Program-made: the position numbers and the translations under genes
Assembly (NCBI GenBank): GCA_947453585.1
Contig: CANGHQ010000022.1
Span: forward strand, 1-11,518
DNA: 11,518 bases
From: Burkholderiales bacterium
GTDB lineage: Bacteria; Pseudomonadota; Gammaproteobacteria; Burkholderiales; Burkholderiaceae_C
Reading direction: 5' to 3'
Notes under the pieces: model-generated
The model's database searches: none
Seen by the model: the letters and a program-made list of their open reading frames with translations, nothing else
Told to the model about the DNA's origin: nothing
Shown: positions 1 through 7,306 of the stretch, one piece after another
Position numbering within the stretch: the first letter of the stretch is position 1
Layout of the letters: every line of letters starts with the position of its first letter

Positions 1-845
1 GAGGCGTGGTCGCGGATCTGGCGGTGCAGCACACGCAGTGCGTCAAACACTCCGTAGTCCAGGTAGCGTCTAAACACAAAAGGCATCACGATGGCGCGCA
101 ACTGCAAGGTCAGCGGCCACTGCGCGCTGCCTGCGGGCGCCACCACACGGCTTTTGAGCCAGGCAAAACGCTCCCACTCGCGGCCCTGCGACTGCAAATA
201 TTCTTCCAGCGCGCCCAGCGACACGGCCGGCGGCCCCGAGTTGCCGTTGGGGCGCAGCGCCAAATCGAGCCGAAACACAAAGCCGTGCTCTGACACCTCG
301 CCCACCAGCGCATAGACCGCGCGCACCCATTTGCCAAAAAACTCCTGGTTGGAAATGCGTCCGCGCCCGTTGGCCAGCCCGGCGGTGTCGCCGTCTTGGT
401 CGTAGATATAAATCAGGTCAATATCGCTGGAGACATTGAGCTCGCGCGCCCCGAGCTTGCCCATGCCGATCACGCACAGCTTGCAGCGTTCGCCATTGGG
501 GTTGAGCGGCGCGCCGTGGATGGCCTCTAAGTCGACGCTGGCCTGCTCGGCGGCCACGCACAGGGCAAATTCGGCCAGGTCGGTCATCACGCCCGTGACC
601 TGGGTCAAGGCCAGGCCATTTTCACAATCGAGCACCAAGAGGCGCTCCAGCACCCACTGGCGCGTCATGCGCAGGGCTGCCGCGACCGACTCGCCCTGGG
701 TGCGCAGGGTGGCAAACAATTGCTCTTGCGCCGCGCGCTCTGGCAGGCCTGGAGGCAGTGCGTTCAGGGCCGCGCCGTAGCGACGGCGGATTCGTTGTGC
801 AAAGCGGGAATGCGCAGACCCAGAGGCGGGGCGGTTGGGGGTCAT
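1..845 (-). CDS. glnE: Bifunctional glutamine synthetase adenylyltransferase/adenylyl-removing enzyme, N-terminal part (cut by window edge)
   Basis: The first 281 residues read from ATG at 845-843 and run off the left edge without a stop. In this family GlnE adds AMP to, and removes it from, glutamine synthetase in response to PII (GlnB), tuning ammonia assimilation in the cytoplasm. The visible part is the N-terminal adenylyl-removing nucleotidyltransferase domain. Residues 127-145 read GMGKLGARELNVSSDIDLI, the family signature, with the metal-binding Asp pair at D141 and D143. RLDLALRPNGNSGP at 192-205 supplies a further acidic residue, D194, and GREWERFAW lies at 221-229. The start is supported by GGAG (minus strand, plus positions 850-853) four bases before the ATG. 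E. coli GlnE is about 946 residues, so roughly two thirds lies outside the window. The leader before the signature is slightly shorter than in E. coli. It is divergent from yhdP. Identification is secure; the missing C-terminal domain cannot be judged. Confidence 0.95.
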   Translation of the reverse strand, partial: MTPNRPASGSAHSRFAQRIRRRYGAALNALPPGLPERAAQEQLFATLRTQGESVAAALRMTRQWVLERLLVLDCENGLALTQVTGVMTDLAEFALCVAAEQASVDLEAIHGAPLNPNGERCKLCVIGMGKLGARELNVSSDIDLIYIYDQDGDTAGLANGRGRISNQEFFGKWVRAVYALVGEVSEHGFVFRLDLALRPNGNSGPPAVSLGALEEYLQSQGREWERFAWLKSRVVAPAGSAQWPLTLQLRAIVMPFVFRRYLDYGVFDALRVLHRQIRDHA

Positions 846-871
846 AATTCTCCGGTAAAAACAACAATCCA
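846..871. promoter_or_regulatory. 26-bp divergent gap between glnE and yhdP
   Basis: Only 26 bases separate the two divergent start codons. The glnE side carries a good Shine-Dalgarno GGAG four bases before its ATG. The yhdP side shows no purine-rich Shine-Dalgarno sequence, only an A-rich stretch before the ATG. The gap is too short for two complete sigma-70 promoters, so at least one promoter must lie within the 5' coding region of the opposite gene. No convincing -35/-10 pair was identified. Confidence 0.5.
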
Positions 872-3800
872 ATGACTGACAACTTTTCTGCCCCCTCCCG
901 CCTGCTTTTGACCACTGCGACCGTGGCCAAGTGGGCGCTTCGGTTGGTGGCGGGTGGCTGGCTGCTGCTGGTGCTGGTGTGGGTGGCCTTGCACTTTGTC
1001 ATTGTGCCGCGAATCGACGCTTTGCGCCCCTGGCTCCAAGACCAGGCCTCGCGCACGCTGGGCACGGTAGTGCGCATTGGCAGCATCAGCGCGCAGTCCA
1101 ACGGGCTGATTCCCTCGGTCGAGCTGCGCGGCGTGCAGGTGCTTGACGCCGACGGCCATGTTGCGCTGGAGCTTTCCAGCGTGGTTGCGGCGCTGTCACC
1201 ACGCTCGCTTTTGGCGGGCGGCTTGGAGCAGCTCTATGTAGACAGCCCGGTGCTTGATGTGCAGCGCAAGGCCGACGGCGTGATTTGGATCGGCGGATTT
1301 GCCTTGCCCCAAACCGACAGCGGCGACAGCGCCGGCGCCGACTGGCTGTTCAGCCAGCCCGAACTGGCCCTTCGCCACGGCACCCTGCGCTGGACCGACG
1401 CGCTGCGCGACGCCCCGCCGCTGGAGCTGTCCGACGTGGACCTGGTGCTGCGCAACCGGCATTTCACCCATTCGCTGCGCATCAACGCCGATCCGCCCGC
1501 GCACTGGGGCGAGCGCCTGAGCCTGCAAGGCGTGTTTACCCAGCCGCTGCTGGCCCTGCACGCCGGGCGCTGGCAAGACTGGCAGGGCCAGTGGTACACC
1601 GCTCTTAACCGCCTGGACTGGGCGCAGCTGCGCCCCTACCTGGACGTGGGCGTGGATGTCAGCCAAGGGCGCGGCAGCCTGCGCGCCTGGGTTGACGTCA
1701 AGCGCGGGGTGCTCACGGGTGGCACGGCTGACGTGCTGCTTGACGACGTGCACCTGGGCCAGGGCGCGCAGCAACAGGTGCTGCGCAGCGCCTCAGGCCG
1801 CTTGGCCGTCAAAGACCTGGGCGGTGGCCGCGAATACAGCACCGAAGGCCTGCAGTTTGAGACCGCCGAAGGCATTCGCTGGCCCGGCGGCAACGCGCGT
1901 CTGTCCTTGTGGGAGGGCGCCGACAGCGGCAAGTCCAAGGGCGCCAAACTCGCGCGCGGCGAATTCAGCGCCGACCGGCTCGATGTGGCGGCACTGGCCC
2001 AGTTGGCGCAGCGCCTGCCTATTGACGAGGCCTTGCGCAAAGCGCTGCTGTCCTACAAACCTGTGGGCGTGGTGCAAACCGTGCAAGGCGGCTGGACCGG
2101 GCCGCTGGCGGCGCCCGCTACCTATGCCGTCAAAGGCCGCGTGACCCAGGCGGCGCTCGCGGCGCAGCCCGGTGCCACCCCCGGTTTTGCGGGCCTGGAC
2201 CTGGACCTGGAGCTGACCCAAAGCGCCGGCAAGGCGCACCTGGCCATGGCCAACGCCAGTCTCGATATGCCCGGCTGGTTTGCCGAGCCGGTGCTGCCTT
2301 TTGCGCAGTTGTCGGCCGACGTGCAGTGGAAAAAAGACGGTGCCCGCCTGAATGCCGCAGTGACCAACCTGCGCTTTGCCAATGCCGACGCGCAGGGCGA
2401 GGTGCAGCTGCTCAAGTGGGCCAATGTGGACGCCAGCGGCGCTGTGCAAAACGGCCCCGGCACGCTGGAGCTGCAAGCCAGCCTGAGCCGCGCCGAACTC
2501 TCACGCGTGTACCGCTACTTGCCTTTGACGCTGAGCCAGGACGTGCGCGACTACCTGCGCGACGCGGTGCGCGGCGGCACCGCGGGCGGCGCCAAGTTTG
2601 TGCTCAAGGGCGACTTGCGCCAGTTTCCGTTTACCCAGCCCAAGCAAGGCGAGTTTCGGGTGTCGGCCAACTTGGCCAATGGCAACTACGCCTATGTGCC
2701 GCCCAGCCTTAGCCCCAAAGGCCGCAAGCCCTGGCCGGCCTTTACCCAGCTCAATGGTGAGTTTTTGCTGGACCGCGCCACACTGTCGCTCAAGAACGTG
2801 CGTGCGCTGTGGGGCGCAGGCGCGGGCCAAAGCGGCCTGCCGGTGGAGCGCACCGAGGCGCAAATCAACAATCTGTATGGTGCCGCCACCGTGGCCGTCA
2901 GCGCCCAGGGCAAGAGCCCGCTGGCCGATGCGCTGGCGGTGGTCAACGGCTCGGCCATCGACGATCTGCTCGACCACGCCTTGGGCCGCGCCACGGCCAC
3001 TGGCGCAGCGGACTACAAAGTCAAACTCGACTTTCCCCTGGCCGATACCGCGCGTTTGGCGCTGAGTGGCAGCATCAATTTGCTGGGCAACGACGTGCAG
3101 GTGCTGCCGGGCACGCCGCGCCTGGCGCGCGCGCGCGGGCTGATCACGTTCACGGAAAGTGGCTTTGGCATCAACGGCGTGCTGGGCCAGGCGCTGGGCG
3201 GCGAGGTGCGGGTGGACGGCACCCTGACCGGTTTTGGCGACGCTGCTGCTGCCACTTTGTCTGCGCCATCCACTGGCACTGTGGCCAAAGCCGCGCCCGG
3301 CGTGCTGCGCCTGCAGGGCACGGCCAGCGCCGAGGGCTTGCGCCAGGCCAGCGAACTCGGCACCGTGGCCACGTCGCTGGCGCGCTATGCCAGCGGCGCG
3401 GCCAGTTACCAGGCCACCATGGTGCTGCGCACTGGGGTGCCCGAGATCGTGGTCAGCTCCAGCCTGAGCGGCATGGGGCTAGCTTTGCCCCCGCCCTTTA
3501 CCAAGGTTCCGGACGTGGCCCTGCCCGTGCGCTTGGAGCTGGGCGCGGCACGCGCCAGCGGCAGCAATGGCGCGGCCGGCGCGGTGCTGCCCGGCCAAAG
3601 CCTGATGCGCCTGGACTGGGGCCGCCTGGCCAGCCTCGCGCTGGTCACGGGCGGCACGGGCGAATCTGGCGTGGGGCCGCGGGCGCTGCGCGGCGCCGTG
3701 GTGGTGGGAACGGGCGCGGGTGAGCCGCTGGTACTGCCCGAGCGCGGCATCTCTGCCAGCCTGGCGCTCGACGCGCTGGACGTCGACGACTGGACCAATT

Positions 3801-5056
3801 GGATTGACGGCTTTGGTGCGCCCGCACCCGGCGCCAAAAAGCCCGACGCACCGAGCCTGTCACTGGGCGCCGACTACCTGCCCAGCACGGTCAACCTGCG
3901 TGTGCGCGAGCTGGGCTGGGGCAGCCACACTTTGCACAAGGTGGCGGTCAATGGCAACCGGGCAGGCCGACTGTGGCGGGCGCAGGTGGACGCCACCGAG
4001 TTCAGCGGCCAGATCGAATACCGCCAGGCCAGCGTGCCCGATTTGGCGGCCGACAGCGCCAACACCGGGCGCCTGTATGCGCGCCTGTCGCGCCTGACCC
4101 TGGGTTCGAGCGAGGCGCAAGACGTGGAAAACCTGCTGGACGAACAACCGGCTAGCATTCCCGCGCTGGACGTGGTGGTGGACGACTTTGAGCTGATGGG
4201 CAAGAAGCTCGGTCGCCTGGAGGTGGAGGCGGTGAACCAGACATCGGTAGTGCAGCGCGAGCCCCTGCGCGAATGGCGCCTCAAGCGCCTGAACCTGAGC
4301 ATGCCTGCGGCCACACTCAGCGCCAGCGGCGCCTGGCGCCTGCAGCCCGGCGCACCAGCGGTCAGCAGCCTGATCGCGCCGGGTGCTGCCAAAACCAGCG
4401 CGCGCGACCGCCGCCGCACGGCCTTGGACTTCAAGCTCGACATCAACGATTCAGGCGACCTGCTGGCGCGCTTTGGCATGAAAGACGTGATCCGCCAGGG
4501 CAAAGGCAAGATCGAGGGCCAGATCGAATGGCAAGGCTCGCCCATCAGCCTGGACTATCCCAGCATGGGCGGCAGCTTTAACGTCAATTTGGAAAAAGGC
4601 GAGTTTCTGAAAGCCGACCCCGGCATCGCCAAGCTGCTGGGTGTGCTGAGTTTGCAGTCGCTGCCCCGGCGCCTGATGCTGGATTTTCGGGACGTGTTTG
4701 CCGAGGGCTTTCCGTTTGACTTTGTCCGCGGCGACGTGACGATTGCCAAAGGCATTGCCCGCACCAACAACCTGCAAATGAAAGGTGTGACCGCCGCCGT
4801 GCTGATGGACGGCAGCACCGACATTGCCAAAGAAACCCAAAGCATCAAGGTGGTGGTGGTGCCCGAGCTCAATGCGGGCAGCGCCTCGCTGATTACCGCC
4901 ACCATCAACCCGCTGGTGGGCCTGTATTCGTTCTTGGCCCAGCTGGTGCTGCGCCAGCCCCTGATCGCCGCCAGCACCCAGGAGCTGTACATTGACGGCA
5001 CCTGGCTGGAGCCGCGTGTGACCAAGGTGGACCGCCGCGCGCCGGCCAAGCAATAA
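872..5056 (+). CDS. yhdP: YhdP family AsmA-like protein (intermembrane phospholipid transport)
   Basis: This 1394-residue protein starts at ATG 872 and ends with TAA. YhdP proteins, with TamB and YdbH, are long AsmA-like beta-groove proteins thought to bridge the periplasm and carry phospholipids to the outer membrane. A single N-terminal transmembrane segment lies at about residues 23-46 (WALRLVAGGWLLLVLVWVAL followed by HFVIVPRI), with little before it, so the bulk is periplasmic. The long middle is amphipathic, beta-rich and low in cysteine. The C-terminal AsmA-like signature is clear: LSLQSLPRRL at 1259-1268, then a DFRDVF motif and a conserved end with the PLVGLYSFLAQ motif close to the C-terminus. 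It is somewhat longer than E. coli YhdP (about 1266). The start fits because the hydrophobic segment follows shortly after, but no clear Shine-Dalgarno precedes it. The nitrilase-family gene follows 46 bp downstream on the same strand, probably in the same operon. Family assignment is strong; the transport role is by family only. Confidence 0.93.
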   Translation: MTDNFSAPSRLLLTTATVAKWALRLVAGGWLLLVLVWVALHFVIVPRIDALRPWLQDQASRTLGTVVRIGSISAQSNGLIPSVELRGVQVLDADGHVALELSSVVAALSPRSLLAGGLEQLYVDSPVLDVQRKADGVIWIGGFALPQTDSGDSAGADWLFSQPELALRHGTLRWTDALRDAPPLELSDVDLVLRNRHFTHSLRINADPPAHWGERLSLQGVFTQPLLALHAGRWQDWQGQWYTALNRLDWAQLRPYLDVGVDVSQGRGSLRAWVDVKRGVLTGGTADVLLDDVHLGQGAQQQVLRSASGRLAVKDLGGGREYSTEGLQFETAEGIRWPGGNARLSLWEGADSGKSKGAKLARGEFSADRLDVAALAQLAQRLPIDEALRKALLSYKPVGVVQTVQGGWTGPLAAPATYAVKGRVTQAALAAQPGATPGFAGLDLDLELTQSAGKAHLAMANASLDMPGWFAEPVLPFAQLSADVQWKKDGARLNAAVTNLRFANADAQGEVQLLKWANVDASGAVQNGPGTLELQASLSRAELSRVYRYLPLTLSQDVRDYLRDAVRGGTAGGAKFVLKGDLRQFPFTQPKQGEFRVSANLANGNYAYVPPSLSPKGRKPWPAFTQLNGEFLLDRATLSLKNVRALWGAGAGQSGLPVERTEAQINNLYGAATVAVSAQGKSPLADALAVVNGSAIDDLLDHALGRATATGAADYKVKLDFPLADTARLALSGSINLLGNDVQVLPGTPRLARARGLITFTESGFGINGVLGQALGGEVRVDGTLTGFGDAAAATLSAPSTGTVAKAAPGVLRLQGTASAEGLRQASELGTVATSLARYASGAASYQATMVLRTGVPEIVVSSSLSGMGLALPPPFTKVPDVALPVRLELGAARASGSNGAAGAVLPGQSLMRLDWGRLASLALVTGGTGESGVGPRALRGAVVVGTGAGEPLVLPERGISASLALDALDVDDWTNWIDGFGAPAPGAKKPDAPSLSLGADYLPSTVNLRVRELGWGSHTLHKVAVNGNRAGRLWRAQVDATEFSGQIEYRQASVPDLAADSANTGRLYARLSRLTLGSSEAQDVENLLDEQPASIPALDVVVDDFELMGKKLGRLEVEAVNQTSVVQREPLREWRLKRLNLSMPAATLSASGAWRLQPGAPAVSSLIAPGAAKTSARDRRRTALDFKLDINDSGDLLARFGMKDVIRQGKGKIEGQIEWQGSPISLDYPSMGGSFNVNLEKGEFLKADPGIAKLLGVLSLQSLPRRLMLDFRDVFAEGFPFDFVRGDVTIAKGIARTNNLQMKGVTAAVLMDGSTDIAKETQSIKVVVVPELNAGSASLITATINPLVGLYSFLAQLVLRQPLIAASTQELYIDGTWLEPRVTKVDRRAPAKQ

Positions 5057-5102
5057 GGCCTGACGCCCGTTCTGCCCATCCGTTTTTCTGGAGACTTGCC
5101 CG

Positions 5103-5936
5103 ATGTTCGTCGCTGCCTTGCAAATGGTGTCCACCGAGTCGCTGGCCGACAACTTGGCCCAGGCCGAGGTGCTGCTGCAACAAGCCGCCGACGCCGGGGC
5201 CGAACTGGCAGTCTTGCCCGAATACTTTTGCCTGATCGGCCGCCACGACCACGACAAACTCGCCATCCAAGAGCGCTTTGGCGCGGGGCCTATCCAGGAA
5301 TTTTTGGCCGAACAGGCGCGCCGCCTGGGGTTGTGGATTGTGGCGGGCACCTTGCCACTCACCCCCGACAACGCAGCGCCCAGCGGCGAGGCCGCGCGCG
5401 TGTTCAACAGCAGCCTGGCCTTTGACCCGCAGGGCGCATGCGTGGCGCGCTACGACAAGATACACCTGTTTCGCTATGACAACGGGCGCGAGGCCTATGA
5501 CGAATCGCGCGTGCTGCAGGCTGGCGCCCTACCGCAGCAGTTTGCGCTGGCGTCCCAAGACGGCCACACCTGGCAGGTGGGCATGAGCGTGTGCTACGAC
5601 TTGCGTTTTGCCGAGTTGTACCGCGGCTACGCCGCGCGCGGCGTGGATTTGCTGCTGGTGCCCAGCGCCTTTACCCACACCACCGGCCAGGCGCATTGGG
5701 AAGTGCTGGTGCGCGCCCGCGCCATTGAGAACCTGTGTTTTGTGGCCGCAGCCGCTCAGGGCGGCACGCACCCCAGCGGGCGGCGCACCTGGGGCCAGTC
5801 CATGCTGGTTGATCCTTGGGGCACGGTGCTGGCCCAGCAGGCGCAAGACCCGGGCGTGGTGCTGGCACCGCTAGACGCCGCCCACCTGGCCCAGTGCCGC
5901 AGCCAGTTGCCGGCCTTGCAACATCGCTTGTTGTGA
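5103..5936 (+). CDS. Carbon-nitrogen hydrolase (nitrilase superfamily), probably deaminated-glutathione amidase-like
   Basis: A 277-residue cytoplasmic amidase of the nitrilase superfamily. The Glu-Lys-Cys triad is visible: E40 in LAVLPEYF, K119 in RYDKIHLF and C164 in MSVCYDLRF. The substrate-loop region around DNGREAYDES (126-135) and the late motif RARAIENLCFV (204-214) are also typical. Length matches the Nit1/NitN branch, whose members hydrolyse deaminated glutathione as a metabolite-repair step. An omega-amidase or other short-chain amidase cannot be excluded from sequence alone. The ATG at 5103 is favoured: GGAG at 5090-5093 lies nine bases upstream and the protein begins directly with the first beta strand (MFVAALQMVS). 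It follows yhdP by 46 bp with no terminator-like structure between them, so co-transcription is likely. It ends seven bases before the stop of the convergent small membrane-protein gene. No residue of the triad is missing. Confidence 0.93.
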   Translation: MFVAALQMVSTESLADNLAQAEVLLQQAADAGAELAVLPEYFCLIGRHDHDKLAIQERFGAGPIQEFLAEQARRLGLWIVAGTLPLTPDNAAPSGEAARVFNSSLAFDPQGACVARYDKIHLFRYDNGREAYDESRVLQAGALPQQFALASQDGHTWQVGMSVCYDLRFAELYRGYAARGVDLLLVPSAFTHTTGQAHWEVLVRARAIENLCFVAAAAQGGTHPSGRRTWGQSMLVDPWGTVLAQQAQDPGVVLAPLDAAHLAQCRSQLPALQHRLL

Positions 5937-5943
5937 GCGCGCT

Positions 5944-6084
5944 TTACGCTTGGGGCGGTTTGGAGTCGCCATCGATGTCTGGCGGCGGGAGTTCGCCGTT
6001 TTTGCGGCCTGAGAACATGGTCCACCAGACGATGGCTACAAAAATCAATCCGGCGCCCAGGGCTTCGAGCAATATCAGTGTCAT
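5944..6084 (-). CDS. Small single-pass membrane protein, 46 residues
   Basis: A 46-residue product starts at ATG 6084-6082 and ends at TAA 5946-5944. The N-terminal half is one hydrophobic helix (TLILLEALGAGLIFVAIVWW, residues 2-21). A short TMFSGRKNGE segment follows, then a hydrophilic tail rich in Pro and Asp. The basic RK just after the helix suggests the C-terminus faces the cytoplasm, by the positive-inside rule. From memory, similar tiny proteins with a VWWTMFSGR-like core occur in Burkholderiales as unnamed hypotheticals; I could not check this. No clear Shine-Dalgarno sequence precedes it. An upstream in-frame ATG at 6120-6118 would add 12 residues (MASPPHAKRKRP) but would run antisense through the mltA signal peptide. 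The start codon shares the palindromic CATG with mltA. The alternative is a non-coding shadow of the mltA leader, but the clean topology and modest size argue for a real gene. Function unknown. Confidence 0.6.
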   Translation of the reverse strand: MTLILLEALGAGLIFVAIVWWTMFSGRKNGELPPPDIDGDSKPPQA

Positions 6085-7264
6085 GGGGCGCTTTCGTTTG
6101 GCGTGCGGTGGGCTGGCCATTCTAGGAAGCCTGGTGGCCTGCGGCAGCGCGCCGCCTTTGCCCCGCGAGGCGCCACTCCCGGTGGCCGCGCCGCAAGCGC
6201 CCGCCACCCCGGCCACGACACCCGTGCCACTGGCCGCGCCAGAGCCCGCGGCAACCGGCCCCGTGCTCACCCGCGCGCGCAGCCGCTGGGTGCCGGTGAC
6301 CTGGAGCGAACTGGCCGGCCTAGAGCAGGACAACCTAGACCAAGCCTGGAACGCCTGGCTCAAAAGCTGTGAGCGCAGCGCCAGTCTGCCCCAGGCGCTA
6401 GGCGCGCTGTGCCCGCAGGTGCGCGTCTTGAGCATCGCCGGGCCGCAACAGCAATATGCCTGGCTGCAAAGCCGCCTGCAGCCCTACCGGGTCGAGTCTT
6501 TGCAGGGCGAGGCGCGGGGCCTGCTCACCGCCTACTTTGAGCCGCTGGTAGACGCCAGCCGCAGCCCGCAGCCCGGCTTTGGCGTGCCGCTGTACGCGCC
6601 GCCTGCGGGCCTGGCCAACCGCAAGCCCTGGTACACGCGCCAGGAAATGGACACCCTGCCCGAGGCCCAAACCGCCCTCAAGGGCCGCGCTGTGGCCTAT
6701 CTGGCCGACCCGGTGGACGCGCTGATTCTGCAAATTCAGGGCTCCGGGCGCATGCGCGTGCAGCAGCCAGACGGCAGCAGCCGCACCTCGCGCCTGGCCT
6801 TTGCCGGCACCAACGAACAGCCCTACAAAAGCGTGGGCAAATGGTTGCTTGACCAAGGGCTGGTGAAAGACGCTTCGTGGCCCGGCATCAAAGCCTGGCT
6901 GGCGCAAAACCCGCAGCGCCAGCAAGAGCTGCTGTGGAGCAACCCGCGCATGGTGTTTTTTCGTGAAGAGCCGCTCAGCGACATGGACGCCGATTACGGC
7001 CCGCGCGGCGCCCAGGGCGTGGCGCTGACCGCCGGGCGCTCCATTGCCATTGACCCGGGCAGCATGCCCTACGGCACGCCGGTGTGGCTGGTGTCTGGGG
7101 GCGCGCAAACCCAGCTGCAAAAGCTGGTGATCGCCCAAGACACCGGCAGCGCCATCACCGGCGCCGTGCGCGCCGACTACTTTGCCGGGTGGGGCGCGCA
7201 GGCGGGCGAACTGGCCGGGCGGCTCAAGCAGCCGCTGCAGATGTGGGTGTTGTGGCCTAAGTAG
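6083..7264 (+). CDS. mltA: Membrane-bound lytic murein transglycosylase A (lipoprotein)
   Basis: A 393-residue lipoprotein that cleaves the beta-1,4 bond between MurNAc and GlcNAc in peptidoglycan with formation of 1,6-anhydroMurNAc. It acts on the murein from the outer membrane. The start at 6083 is chosen because it gives a compact lipoprotein signal peptide: basic MGRFR, a hydrophobic core and the lipobox LVAC, with Cys20 to be lipidated. Gly at +2 predicts outer-membrane sorting. Residues 22-60 form an Ala/Pro-rich linker. The MltA barrel follows (GLLTAYFEP at 147-154), then the C-terminal 3D domain (IAIDPGSMPYGTPVWL at 321-336). AQDTGSAITG (351-360) contains D353, the counterpart of catalytic Asp308 of E. 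coli MltA. E. coli MltA is about 365 residues; the linker accounts for the difference. Upstream in-frame starts exist (for example ATG 6018) but would place a hydrophilic stretch before the signal peptide. No strong Shine-Dalgarno precedes the chosen ATG. The gene is head-to-head with the small membrane protein. Confidence 0.95.
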   Translation: MGRFRLACGGLAILGSLVACGSAPPLPREAPLPVAAPQAPATPATTPVPLAAPEPAATGPVLTRARSRWVPVTWSELAGLEQDNLDQAWNAWLKSCERSASLPQALGALCPQVRVLSIAGPQQQYAWLQSRLQPYRVESLQGEARGLLTAYFEPLVDASRSPQPGFGVPLYAPPAGLANRKPWYTRQEMDTLPEAQTALKGRAVAYLADPVDALILQIQGSGRMRVQQPDGSSRTSRLAFAGTNEQPYKSVGKWLLDQGLVKDASWPGIKAWLAQNPQRQQELLWSNPRMVFFREEPLSDMDADYGPRGAQGVALTAGRSIAIDPGSMPYGTPVWLVSGGAQTQLQKLVIAQDTGSAITGAVRADYFAGWGAQAGELAGRLKQPLQMWVLWPK

Positions 7265-7277
7265 GTGCGCCCAGCCG

Positions 7278-7306
7278 GCGCGTGCGGCCTGGTTTGGCCG
7301 CTGCGC
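7278..7306. terminator. GC-rich hairpin between convergent genes, possible bidirectional terminator
   Basis: In the 41-bp gap between the stop of mltA and the stop of the convergent regulator there is a perfect inverted repeat, GCGGCC (7284-7289) and GGCCGC (7296-7301), around the loop TGGTTT. A further GCGC/GCGC pairing (7278-7281 with 7303-7306) extends it past a small internal loop. The position between two convergent stops fits a shared terminator. There is no T-tract on either side, so it is not a textbook intrinsic terminator and may only help Rho-dependent ending or protect 3' ends. Confidence 0.5.

Noticed and set aside
3125..3137. Alternating GC run in yhdP, possible Z-DNA or slippage site
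   Set aside because: Short, in frame with Ala-Arg codons, and expected by chance in a GC-rich coding region.
2809..3723. Alternate-frame plus-strand open frame (304 codons) inside yhdP
   Set aside because: Arg/Gly/Ala-rich out-of-frame product inside a confidently assigned gene.
4451..5407. Long minus-strand open frame (318 codons) across the yhdP 3' end and nitrilase start
   Set aside because: It lies antisense to two well-recognised genes, has low-complexity Arg/Ser/Gln-rich and then His/Gly-rich translation, and no domain. Such frames are usual opposite GC-rich genes.
5816..6082. Upstream in-frame extension of mltA into the nitrilase gene
   Set aside because: It would bury the lipoprotein signal peptide (lipobox LVAC) behind about 90 hydrophilic residues; the start at 6083 gives a normal lipoprotein.
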